Origin: Climacium dendroides
Taxonomy: Eukaryota; Streptophyta; Bryopsida; Hypnales; Climaciaceae
Direction: 5' to 3'
Assembly (NCBI GenBank): GCA_950106755.1
Contig: OX467083.1
Span: 38,950,555-39,014,554, forward strand
DNA: 64,000 nucleotides
Under the pieces are notes generated by a model. It was not told the DNA's origin. It saw only the letters and a list, made by a program, of their open reading frames with translations, and made no database searches. Each line of letters opens with the position of its first letter. Positions within the stretch are counted from its first letter, which is position 1. A program made the translations under genes and the position numbers. Positions 23,082 through 34,080 of this stretch are shown here, one piece after another.

Positions 23082-24593
23082 CTAGTGGTTGGCGCTTGCT
23101 ATGCTATGCATTCACCATTAGAATTTCATTAGAATTTTTATGAATGCAAAGCAAGAATTTCAATAAATCTTCAAATAAAAATGACTAAAATCTTCATGTA
23201 ATTTTTTTAATAAATAAACATATATTGAAATAAACAATAGAAATTGAATAAATGATGAATGAAATACATGCAATGATGAATACGGTAAAAGATACATATA
23301 CATTAAAATGCATTAGAAATTTGACTCCATTGTTACAAAAAATGGCAACCCAAATTCAAAAATTGAAAAAAACCCCTTGTAAATCTCAAAAGTTTTGTGA
23401 ACAATTTAATTGTTGTGAAATCCAAAATTGATTCAATCTAATAAATTTCTCAAATCATTTGGTAGTAGCAATAAAAAATTGAAATCAAAAGCTCAAAGCT
23501 CACAAAAGCACAAAATCATAGAAATGCAAAAAAAATTATGAAGCCAAGAAAAGCAATGGAATTGCTACCTTTATAATATCACCATATTGATCCTCTTTAA
23601 TATCACTTCAATTGCAACAACTATATTATTTGTATAATATCACCCTTTGTAAAAAGTGATATTACAAAGGTGATTGTGAACCGCTACTCTATTTCACTAA
23701 TATCACATTGTGTGAAAATATGATTTTTATATATGTATAATTGGAAATACTTTTATAAAATAATTAAAATAATTATTTTAAAGACTTATCGAAATCATTA
23801 TCATGCATTCTATTCAAATATATCAAAATTTTACTAATATGTGATACAATGAATGTGTAGCATAGCAAGCATGAGCCCCTAGAGGGAGTTATGATTTTAG
23901 TAGTATGACTAGCGGTTGGCGCTTACTATGCTACATATTCACCATTAGAATTTCATTAGAATTTTTATGTATTAGATAGATAGAATGAAGAGCAAGAATT
24001 TCAATAAATGTTCAGATAAAAATTACTAAAATCTTTATATAATTTTTTTACAAAAGCACAAAATCATAGAAATGCAAAAGAAATCACTACTAGAAAATTT
24101 CATTTTTCTGTTGTTTTGGTCGCGTTGATCCGGTCAAAATCTAACAGAAATCTGTTGAAACCAACAGATTTCTGTCAGATTTCTGTTAGATTTTGACCGG
24201 ATCAACGCGACCAAAACAACAGAAAAATGAAATTTTCTAGTAGTGAATATAAAGCCAAGAGAAGCAATGGATTTGCTACCTCTATAATATCATCCTATGG
24301 ATCCTCTTTAATATCAGCTTAATTGCAACCACTATCTTATTTTTATAATATCACCTTTTGTAAAAAGTGATATTACAGAAGTGATTGCAAACTGCTACTC
24401 TATTTCTGTAATATCACATTGTGTGAAAATACGATTTCTATGTATGCATGATTGAAAATATTTTTACAAAACATTTAAAATAATTATTTTAAAGACTTAT
24501 AGAAATCATTATCATGCATTCTATTCAAATATTTTAAAATTTTACTAATATGTGATACAATGAATGCATAGCATAGCAAACACGAGCCCCTAG
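23082..24593. mobile_element. Tandem pair of CTAG-ended elements nested in copy B
   Basis: The first copy (23082-23882) and second copy (23909-24593) both start CTAGYGGTTGGCGCTTRCTA and end TAGCATAGCAARCAYGAGCCC(C)TAG. The ends are thus imperfect inverted repeats sharing GCTTGCTATGCTA. A 27 bp phrase AGGGAGTTATGATTTTAGTA plus TATGA follows the first copy and recurs after the second. That implies the element and its flank were duplicated in tandem. Both copies contain an inner AAAGTGATATTAC inverted motif. The second copy also carries the MITE at 24085-24245. The superfamily is unassigned. Confidence 0.6.
24085..24245. mobile_element. Near-perfect palindromic CACTA-type MITE
   Basis: This 161 bp sequence starts CACTACTAGAAAATTTCATT and ends with its complement. 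Almost the whole length is self-complementary (arms containing TGTTTTGGTCGCGTTGATCC and TCAAAATCTAACAGAAAT), leaving a loop of about 10-15 bases. It is flanked by a perfect 3 bp duplication AAT. The ends match the MITE at 12403-12564. Such a hairpin, if transcribed, would be a good small-RNA precursor. Confidence 0.88.
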
Positions 24594-25073
24594 TATCAAT
24601 GGTAGCATTTGTGATATTATAGAGGGAGTTATGATTTTAGTAGTATGATTAAAAATTGAGTCAAATAAAGGACTTTGAAGTTTATTTTAGAGTAGAGATT
24701 CCATAACTACCTTCAAACTACCCACAACTAAAACTTTTCATAACTTTCATCTCGTTAATCAAAATGGAATGATTTAAAGATATCCATGTATAAATAAATC
24801 TAGAAAACCAATTTTAAATTTTTACTTTTTTAAAAAGTGATTTTTTAAAAAGTTTTTTTCTGCCTGGACTACCCGTAGAATAAAGAAAACTACATATCAT
24901 ACAATAACTTTTTAACCATGTAGTCAAAATTTATGAAAATTGTTGGGCCTTAAAGCTACTCAAGCACATGTTGTGTGAAAAATTAAATGAAAAAAAATGA
25001 AAATTCCATTCATAGTGAGCTGCCCAAAATTGCTATGCTACCAAAAAACACCGTTTGGTCCTTTAAGGGTTAA

Positions 25074-27329
25074 ACGTACTTCTTGCTTGAATCCCCTACT
25101 AGAATAAGATGGGGACTCTATATTTATTTGTTGCATCCATAAGAATTGGACATAAATTAGAAATTAGCTAAGTGAGAGAATCCTTTATCCAAAACCTAGG
25201 GGCTATTTTAGTTATATTTTCCATTAGAATTGAGTTTATGAGACATTTCTATTTGTAAATGTGACTTTGGTCACAAAACGTTATACTATTTGATCATTCA
25301 TTAGATTTTGAACCTCTATACTATAGTCCTAGGTGTTTGTAGAATAAACAAAAATCTAGACTATAAAGCCATACATGAATAACCAATTATCCAAATGAAT
25401 CTCAAGTATAGTCCATATAAATAGCCATATCCATTTCCATAGAGTACACAAAGATGGAAGAGATGAATAATAAGTTATATATACCATTGTAATATGGTAG
25501 CAAATAATATCCAAATATATGTGATGACATTCAATGGATGAAATGTATACTTGTGATGAATGACCATAAATAGAGTAGACGAATGAATATTTATTAGACT
25601 TTTTAAAATTATAGTTGGCTTAGATAGGGGCAACCCTAAAAGATGGTATTTAAAATTTGGTCCTACATATTTTTCATTTGGAGATATAAAATTTTGCCTT
25701 TAATCAACCAAAGTTTCATTTCTATTGTTTAAAAAGATGATGGATGGATGAAATTTTAATTTCTTCTAAACTATGTTGCTAATAGAATTTGTCATCCTAG
25801 TTGGGATTTTGTACGAGGTGACCCTATTTTTTTACTTCTAAAATATAATTTTGGACTACACATGAAGAACGGATTTCTTCCTTTTAGATAAATTTTTGCA
25901 ATATTTGGATAGTTTTGGAGTTTCAACGGCTATTAATTATCCTTCATTTTCCATATTCAATTGGTTTCCTATAGGCATTCTATAGTTATTGCTTTTATTT
26001 ATACTATTATTAAAATAATTATATTTTGAACTGGTTTTATCTTCATTTATATCAATGTTAGGGCATACATAATGCTCAACCAACATTTTAAAGTTAAAAG
26101 AGAGTGGTGACTTTGAGACCCTCAATGAAGTAAAAAATGTAGCCAAGGTGGTGTACCTTTGGATCGAATAGTACCCTTTTTGGTCTTTTGTGTTCTTTCA
26201 CCTTTTTTGTTATCATAAGTCACTTATTTCTTGATAGGGAAGTTGAAGATGTCATGGGAGATCACTTTCATATCATAGACATAAAAAATAGAGATTTGGA
26301 TTATATTCGCTCCCATGTTGGACCAATCCTTTGGCTCCAATAAGATAGTAGCACTGACCTTGAAAGGCCAAAACCTATCACATGGGTAGTTAACCAAAAA
26401 ATGATTTGATTTTTGAATGAATGGCTCCATTATTTGTTGGTACACTAATTGTGAATGACACCCATCGGACTCAAAACATAACCAACGCCCTTATTTTTAT
26501 AGGGTTGATGGTACATCATGCATTTTGTTGCTTTGCATTGAAGAATGTTGCATTGCTTTACATCCTACTTAAGTAATTTAGAGTTATTTACCCTACACAA
26601 ACAAGCAAAGAAATTATCTCATCAGTTTATCATATTGTGAGAGTACAAATTAGTGTCACTACAAAATTAGTATATAATACCAAAGAAAAAGAAATTAATA
26701 CTTTAAAATTACATGTTGTCATAAAAAGATTTAAATATCTCATAAATAATATAAATTTGATAAATTAATATCACACTCACTATTATAAAAAAAATCATTG
26801 AAGTAGAAAAGAGGTATTGGAGGATTGAGCTACATTACCAAAGTTTGGTTACATGTGCACATTTGAGCTAGTGGAATCAAGTTGTGGTGTTGATTAGAAA
26901 TTCTCCATACAACATAATTTTGAAAATTATTTGTAGATATGTTTCAAATAATAAATGAAGCATTTGTCTTAGAAAACTCATCAAAGATACAACAATCTTT
27001 CTTTAATAACTTGAATGTTTTTTGATTGAATAAATTTGATTCAAAAATAAAAAATAAAAAATTTGATGTTGAAAACAACAATATTTTTTCTAAAAGTATT
27101 TTTTGAATGCTAGTGCCTCAAGGACCAAGTACCTCCTTATGGGACACCTAAGGTTTAAGGAAATTCCTATTATTTCAATTTTTAGTGCAATTTTTTGAAT
27201 TTTTTAGGAAGATAGAAAAATATTTTAGCTTTTGTGAATGTGATTTTTTTTCAATTGGTACCTAAAAGGGAGTAAAAGTTATGCTACACTAAGCACATAA
27301 TGGAGTTTACATGGCAACCGAAAAGAAAC
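25074..27329. other. Unassigned AT-rich sequence
   Basis: No supportable coding region, RNA gene or clear terminal repeat was seen. Short frames at 25937-26146 and 26224-26445 on the minus strand have no recognisable domain. Confidence 0.5.
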
Positions 27330-27601
27330 TTAACCTTTAAAGGACCAACATGCATTTTTTGGCAATATAGAAATATTGGATAAATATGTGTCACTAGAGA
27401 TTTGCATATTTTGGGCTAAAATTTTGATAGGAGGTGGAGATAAGGAATATCTTTCATATGCATATAATTTCATTATATTTGAAAATATGAGTCAAAAGTT
27501 ATGTCCGAATATGGATTTTTCTTTTATAAATATAAATGGGTAATTTGGGCAGATTAAAAATTTATTTTTTCCAAAACAAAAATTTGAAATTGATTTTCTA
27601 G

Positions 27602-27649
<48 letters not shown>

Positions 27650-28273
27650 AAAGCTTGGAATCATTCCATTTTGATCAATGAGTCAAAAGTTATGTGGAGT
27701 TTTAGTTTGCAAGTAGTTATGGATTCTCTATTCTAAAAATCCTTTGAAGTCTTTTATTTGACTCAATTTTCAATATTTTTGGAAAAAAATAAAACCTCGG
27801 GACGTAGATTGTTTATTACAACATTACAACCATTGAAATTGGTATTTTTCAATTCCATAAATAAATTGTTAACAATTTAGTATTTTGAAATCATCTTCTA
27901 CTTCTTTCTACTTACTATTTTTTTCCTATATGTTGTATAATTCCAAATGATTTGAATTTTTTCAAGCATGTAGCCAACTTGACTTGAAGAATGAACCCAA
28001 AGAAGAACTACCATTTTGGACATTTTTTCATACAAATGTGGCCTTATAAATTCACAAAAAATCCTTATGGTAAAAATTTGAAAGCTCATATCTTGCAATC
28101 CATGCAATGGAAATTTTTGAAGTTTTTTTACATTTCTTCAAGTTAGTATACTACAAGATCCTACAGTGATATGTGTCCAAAAATGTTTTTTTTCTAAATT
28201 TGGTACTTGTACTAGAAATGATAATTTTGGAGTGATTTTGGTGAAAACATAGTCATGGTCCTTTAGGAGTTAA
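27330..28273 (+). mobile_element. TTAA-bounded element, copy C
   Basis: The boundaries are TTAACCTTTAAAGGACCAAC and GGTCCTTTAGGAGTTAA, with TTAA on both sides. The interior aligns in order with A and D: TGGCAATATAG, GAAATTGATTTTCTAGATTTAT, CATTTTGATCAATGAG, CCATAAATAAATTGTTAAC and GGTACTTGTACTAGAAATGA. A (TA)n microsatellite of about 44 bp sits at 27604-27647 inside it. Confidence 0.7.
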
Positions 28274-29090
28274 AACCAAAAATTTAAAAATTTATTTCTC
28301 ATAAATTACATACTTCTCTATATGAAAAGATTTTACTCATTCCATTTAGATTAGATGTGAAAGTTATAAAGCATCTTATTTTGCAAGCAATCATAGCATT
28401 TCTTTAGAAAATAAAATATTGGATTCATTTTATAATTCAAAATTATCAATTATTCTAAAAAATAGTTTTATAAAGTTTTTCTTCTAAGACAACCTCACCA
28501 TTGGAATTAGTGTATTTCAACTCCATTTAAGAGCTATTAACAATTTAGATTTTCCTTCAATTTCATACCTACTTTTAATTAATAAATTTTAAAGAATGAA
28601 AATTATTATTATTATTATTATTTCAAATAAAAGTTTCAAGATAAAAAATTATAAAAATCATAATGCATACAATTGTGAGAGAATGCTTCTAGACTGTAGA
28701 TTGTTTTAGCACCTTCTAAAATACTGACACTTAAAATCAATACTTTTTCTAGTCCTACAACCTCAAATATTGAATGACCAAATTTTTTGATGGGATTATT
28801 AGTGAACTCAAGAGAAATGTAATCCATATGGTTTTGTAATTTTCCACCATTCTTGGTAATATTTTACAAATTTTCAAAGTTGTAAACATGAGGTAGCTAT
28901 ACATATATAATACTAGATTCACTTAGAATAGATACCCTTAAAGCACAAAATGTCTAAACTCTCATTGGTTGCTTCAAAAAAATTCCTCAGTCACCTTTCA
29001 TTGATTGCTTTGAAAAGTTGTGGTGCAGTTTTGAGGAGGTTGTTTTGGGGGTGCATGCTTGGAAAATGTGTATATGTGTGCAAGGATGGA
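28274..29090. other. Degenerate relative of the TTAA family and unassigned sequence
   Basis: The stretch 28290-28870 contains the same ordered phrases as the TTAA family (CATTCCATTTAGATTAGATG, GAAAGTTATAAAGCATC, then CACCATTGGAATT and TTAACAATTTAGATTTT) but lacks recognisable ends. It is probably a truncated copy. Confidence 0.45.
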
Positions 29091-29390
29091 GAATTTCATT
29101 AAAATGGCAATTATTATGTGACTTTGGCATTCTCATAGTTCAGACCAGGCGATCTGAACTCCACTAGCGTCCTAGATTTTTGAAATCTATACCATTATTA
29201 GATATCTGAAATCTAGGAAATATGTAGATTTTTAAAACCAATAGGATCTTTCCTAGATTTAATACATCTAATAGTGGTATAGAGTTCACAAATCTAGGAC
29301 ACTAATAGATCTTAGACCACCCGGTCTTGAACTGTGGAGATGGCACACTATGAAAATGGCACATGGAATATCGCCATTTTAATGAAATTC
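29091..29390. mobile_element. MITE, GAATTTCATTAAAATGGC family, copy 1
   Basis: The left end GAATTTCATTAAAATGGC and the right end GCCATTTTAATGAAATTC are perfect inverted repeats of 18 bp. The inner arms continue with diverged complementarity (CCTAGATTT..., TAGTTCAGACC / GGTCTTGAACT). The element is 300 bp and non-coding. Relatives lie at 57432-57587 and 60304-60610. I found no unambiguous target duplication. Confidence 0.7.
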
Positions 29391-31530
29391 CCCACAAGGC
29401 CTATGATTGACCTTGAAATTCCACGGCCTATTCAATACCCAATATAGGGACATCTTTTGCAATTCACACTTGCAAACCTCATTCCTCATTTTGAGCCAGA
29501 GAAGTGTTCATCACTGATATGCCTTGAAAAACTTTAAAATTCAATATCTTTTATGTACAAAGGAATGCAAAGGGTTTTATTGTGACTTGAGAGGTTGTGT
29601 TCTTGATGTGAATAGAAAGCTTTATGCACAAACAAGTGCAAAGGCTTTGTTTTGTGGCATTTGGACATGCAATGTGAAAGTTATGGTTTTTTCAAAGTAA
29701 AAGATAATATAGTTCAATTTTTTAATTCATAGAATTTTGAAATTCTATAACTTTCACACTGCAAGTTGAACAATATGAAACAAAGTCTATGGATCCTTCC
29801 TTGCATAGAGTTTTCAAATGGTATGAAAAACATGATTAGGGGACACGTGGTTTTTAGATTTTAGCATATCAAACAAACGAAACAAACTATAATTAATTTG
29901 AAGTATAAAATTCTTAGGTGTAAGTTGGAGAATGGAAATTAGGTGCTTTTGTATTACCTTATCTAACTTCAATTCTATCTAAAGCTCATATTTTGTATTT
30001 GGTGTTTGTTTGCTCTGAAGGCCAACACATTATAGGATGTTAACTTCTAAAGTCACATTGGCCCTATGGGGGCCAATGCAACTTTAGGTAGGTTCATATG
30101 GTCTCAATATTCATTGTAATTTTTTGAAAACCAAACTATTTGTGGAGCTAGAAAAATATATAAGCTTCATGGGAATACAATTTTTTTTATTGCAATCAAT
30201 GCTTGGGAGCAAAAGTTATGGTATGATTAGTTGAAAACAGAGGTTGGCGGGTAGCACCAAAAAAATCGCAAATTAATTTTTTAATTTTTTTTCTTAAACA
30301 TTATATTTTTATTTGCATGTGAAGCTTTGGTTCATTCTATTTGGACTAGTGATGAGAAAGTTATGGACAATCTTGTTTTTTGGGCAATCTAAGCATCTTC
30401 AAAAAATTACTTATTGATCCATTTTTTAATGCAATTTTCCAATTTTTTTCAACAAGGTTAGATAAACTTTCTAGAACAATCTCACCATTGGGATTGTTGT
30501 TTTTCAATTCCATTTTAGAGTTGTTAACAATTTATTTTTTCACACAAACTTAGACCTACTTCTACTTAACAATTTTTTAAAGAATGAAAATCAAGTGACT
30601 TTTTTTTTAGATTTTTTTCCTAAACTTTTAACTCAATTCTTCAACATAAAATTTTTTAAATTCTAAGTCTGTAGTGAAAAACATTTCCACCACTAAGATA
30701 GAACTACCCATTACCACCATTTACCCAATTCTACCACCTACAAGTTCCTTCCATTTTCATCACTGGCCCATCTTATTACCACAATCTTACTAATCCATTA
30801 TCATGATGGCAATGCATCGAGGAGCAGACACATCAACCCACACTTCAACAATGGTCTGATCATGCTTCAACAAGGGTCTACTCACAATGTTACATTTTAG
30901 CTTTGAAAAATCACAAAAAATTCAATTCTTGTCTGAATGTCTTAATTCTTTTTGCAAATGACTTCTCTCAAACAATTCAATCTCTGAAAAATATGAGAGC
31001 TCATAAATAGCTTCTCCAAAGTACCTAGATTGCAAATCTGTATGGTAATGGGTAGTTCTACCTTAATGGCAATCACAAAGTCATCTGAAATTGTAAGACA
31101 ACGTTAAAAAAAAACTATTTTTTCCCAACTTTGAATGCTAATATCTTCAAATCTATACACTCAAACTTTATGAAATTTTTACCATATGATCTGAGACAAG
31201 TGAAGTACAAGATCCCACAGTAGATTTCAAGAAAAATATTTTCTCTATTTTCTCAAACGAACGCAGCAGAAAAATGGTGGTTTTGAACAGAAAAAATGGC
31301 CTACAGATTTTGGTGTGTTTTCCCCAGGGGTAGAGCCACAGACCTTGAACTGAATGACCACTTAAATGTCCTGTCACCAAGAGCACCCCTCCGTCTGTTT
31401 GTGGAATGCCACATCATTTTTGCCTTGAAACTTTTGCAGTTAAGTTACTACCTTATCCTTTGTTTTGAAAAAACAGATCATTTGTTTCAAAAACTTTTGC
31501 AGTTGCCTTGAATGAAGGAAAACCTTCTTG
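29391..31530. other. Unassigned sequence with repeat-family relics
   Basis: A single diverged copy of the 150 bp repeat lies at about 29705-29880. From about 30150 to 31270 the order of phrases (GTGAAGCTTTGGTTCATTC, GAGAAAGTTATGGACAATC, CACCATTGGGATTG, TTGTTAACAATTTATT, and later GTACAAGATCCCACAGT) follows copies C and E of the TTAA family, without clear ends. GGTAATGGGTAGTTCTACC-type phrases near 30700 and 31050 are in inverted orientation to each other. No gene was seen. Confidence 0.45.
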
Positions 31531-31536
31531 TCTGTG

Positions 31537-31688
31537 CTCTACTCTACTCTACTCTACTCTACTGTACAGTACTGTACTTCCATTCCCAGGTTGTACCGCC
31601 GAAATACAGAGTATCTCACAGCAGCTGCACTGTAGCTAACTTGGTATTCCCCATTCCCCATACTGTCTGTCTGTCTGTCTGTCTGTAG
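31537..31688. repeat. (CTCTA)n and (CTGT)n microsatellites
   Basis: About five CTCTA units lie at 31537-31562, followed by the dyad ACTGTACAGTACTGTAC. About six CTGT units lie at 31663-31686. These are simple repeats with no further inference. Confidence 0.85.
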
Positions 31689-31955
31689 TTTTTATGTTTC
31701 CGAGGCGGTGCCCCCAAGACCACGAAGGCATGAGTTCCCGCAAACGTCAGGGCAGCTGGAAGCTGTAGCCGCGCAGGCAGGTTTTAGGCCATAGGCCATG
31801 CTTTTCCAAAGCTTGGGTTGACGCAAGCTGCAGGACACCTTCATCACCATATTGTCATCGTCCCTTTTGCTGTGGCAACAAAGGTGGCTGTTAGGAGTTG
31901 ACAACGCTACTGTAGCGTTGTCTTGAGGGCCTACGACCAGAAACTGTTACGGGCT
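31689..31955. other. Less AT-rich unassigned segment with a short dyad
   Basis: This short segment is richer in G+C than its neighbours and includes a 23 bp dyad (GACAACGCTAC / GTAGCGTTGTC around one central base) at about 31900-31922. The minus-strand frame 31692-31904 has no recognisable domain. Confidence 0.45.
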
Positions 31956-31959
31956 TGGA

Positions 31960-32800
31960 AACAACACAGACCCCTATGACCAAGGTAACACAGACCCCTA
32001 TGACCAAGGTAGTCACCGCTATTATTGGACCAATACTTAGGTGCATTCTTCATTTCTATGGGGAACAATGAAGTCATCCATTGATTACTTTTCAGCCTCG
32101 ATGTCCTACAAGGGATGCAACCAAAATTAGGGGCTTTTGAAAACATAAAAGACACGGCCCCCCTGTGACCAAGGTAGTCACCAAACCTTGCTGTGATTAT
32201 TGGACCAATAGGTGCATTCTTTGTTTCTATGGGGAACAATGAAGTCATCCATCGACCACTTCTCGGCCTCAATGTCCTTCAAGGGATGCAATGAGAGCTA
32301 GCCGGGCTTTTGAACCCATAAAGGACATGAACCCCTGTGACCAAGGTAGTCACCAAACCTTGTTGCGATTATTGGACCAATACTTAGGTGTGTATTTTTC
32401 GTTTCTACGGGGAACAATGAAGTCATCCATTGACCACTTTTTAGCCTCGATGTCCTTCAAGGGATGCAACCAAAACTAGGGGCTTTTTTAAAATGTAAAA
32501 GACATGGACCCTTGTGACCAAGGTAGTCACCAAACCTTGCTCCAATTATTGGACCAATAGGTGCATTCTTTGTTTCTACATGGAACAATGAAGTCATCCA
32601 TCGACCACTTCTCAGCCTCAATCAAGGGATGCAATGAGAACTAGCTGGGCTTTTGAACCCATAAAGGACACGAACTCCTATAGCCAAGGTAATCATTAGA
32701 CCTTGCTCCAATTATTGGACTAATAGGTGCATTCTTTGTTTCTACAAGGAACAATGAAGTCATCCATCGACCGCTTTTGGGCCTTAATGTCCTTCAAAGG
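31960..32800. repeat. Dimeric tandem repeat of about 170 bp monomers
   Basis: Five monomers carry TGACCAAGGTAGTCACC, ATTATTGGACCAATA, AACAATGAAGTCATCCAT and CCTTCAAGGGATGCAA. The first landmark falls at about 32001, 32166, 32338, 32515 and 32681 (periods 165-177). Monomers 1 and 3 share TACTTAGGTG and GCAACCAAAAYTAGGGGCTT. Monomers 2 and 4 share GCAATGAGARCTAGCYGGGC. The array is therefore ABAB plus a partial fifth, a higher-order arrangement. The frames within it arise from the repeat. Confidence 0.85.
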
Positions 32801-34080
32801 TTAAGAATGTTTTTGAGTGCATTAGAGTTTCTTGTACTCTTGTCTAAGACATTAGGAATTGAAGTATATCTTTCAAAGGCAAGAGGTAAGTATATTTGAA
32901 ACCAATCAACAAAGAAAATTGATAGTATGTACTAATAATGTTAGATTTGGGGACATTACATAACAACTATTAATAACACATAGTGTTGGTTTTAAGTATA
33001 TTGTTGATTTTGAATACACTCACCTAAATCCCTTGAAGGACAAGAGGATAATTCAAATTTTCAAGCTACGGTGGAATGTTTGCAATGGGTTCATGTAGTG
33101 TCATTATAATAAATGTAGTGATTGCACATTAGAATGTGGAAAAGCATTAGAAGGTGAGCAATATTATTAATAATTTGGACATATATTAATGCGGCCAAAA
33201 TGTGTTTTTTCTTCAAAATTTCAAATTTAAAGGTCAAAATTTCTTCATTTAGAAATGGAAAATCACCTCCTAAATTGATGCTTGCTTGAATCCTTTGGTC
33301 GGTGAATGAAAACAACAATTTCACCATAATAATTTCTTCAAAATCATAGAGCCATTCACTAAATAAGACTAACACATTGAATGAAGAAGTAAAATGTATT
33401 TTATGAATGTAGGGACAAGGCAATGTGTTCAAGGTTACATTTATTGTGTGTAACTATCAATATCAAGTGAAAAGATGTGAACATCTCACCATGCACCCCC
33501 CCACTTTCACTTTCAGTTTTCAAAAATCCCAAACCGTAGATCTTCGCATAGGAAAAAACTAAAACCAATCTCCAAGCTGTCGATTTGGGATACGAATACA
33601 AATACAAATACATGCATGGATATGGATGTAATAAATGGATATAGATATGGATATAGAAGATAGATATGGATATGAATATGAGTACAAGTACAAGTATGAC
33701 TACATAAGACATATACAAATTCATACTACAAATACAGACAATGGGTACAAAATCCCATATCAATTGTAGAATCCCACATCAATGTGAAATTACAAATTGG
33801 AGGGGGTTAAGATTAAGCTAAGGGTTAGGGTTGGGTTGGGGTTCAGAGTTTAAAAAATATTTAATTTGGGTTTATGGGGGGTGTTAGGAATTAATTAATT
33901 TTTTAAATTTTTTTATTTGAGACAGTCCACCATTCCAATGAAGTTTGGGGATGTCGTTTTGTATAGACTAAGACTTATCAGTTTAAACTGAATCGTAAAT
34001 TCGATTGCAAACTGAACTCAACATGGTTACTCTTAAATAAAAACAAGTGTAACTTAATTACGGAGTATTAAAAGCTCTGT
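32801..34080. other. Unassigned sequence with ATGGATAT simple repeat
   Basis: A cryptic simple repeat of GGATAT / ATACAAAT units covers about 33590-33720. A telomere-like GGGTTAGGGTTGGGTTGGGG run occurs at about 33822-33842. The minus-strand frames over the simple repeat are low-complexity Tyr/Ile/Leu strings and not genes. Confidence 0.5.

Larger units (their letters stand above)
22572..25073 (-). mobile_element. TTAA-bounded element, copy B, with nested insertion
   Basis: The boundaries are TTAACCCCTAAAGGATTTTG on the left and CCGTTTGGTCCTTTAAGGGTTAA-type on the right, so TTAA borders both ends. It is the reverse-orientation relative of A: the A sequence with TCTAGTACAAG, ATCTTATATTACTTTGG and GTTGTAATGTTTTAATAAAC can be followed backward through it. 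About 1.55 kb of other sequence (about 23080-24650) is inserted into the middle. Removing that leaves about 950 bp, matching the other long copies. Confidence 0.7.

Noticed and set aside
31900..31922. 23 bp dyad GACAACGCTAC...GTAGCGTTGTC as a regulatory operator
   Set aside because: It is an isolated short dyad in non-coding plant DNA with no neighbouring gene, and chance occurrence cannot be excluded.
31931..32479. Frames of 62-113 codons inside the 32 kb tandem array
   Set aside because: The peptides are internally repeated because the DNA is a satellite, so coding function is not supported.
33401..33763. A 120-codon minus-strand Tyr/Ile/Leu-rich frame
   Set aside because: It is low-complexity translation of the ATGGATAT simple repeat.
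33822..33842. Interstitial telomere repeat (GGGTTAGGGTTGGG)
   Set aside because: It has only one or two imperfect units, too short to call a telomeric tract.
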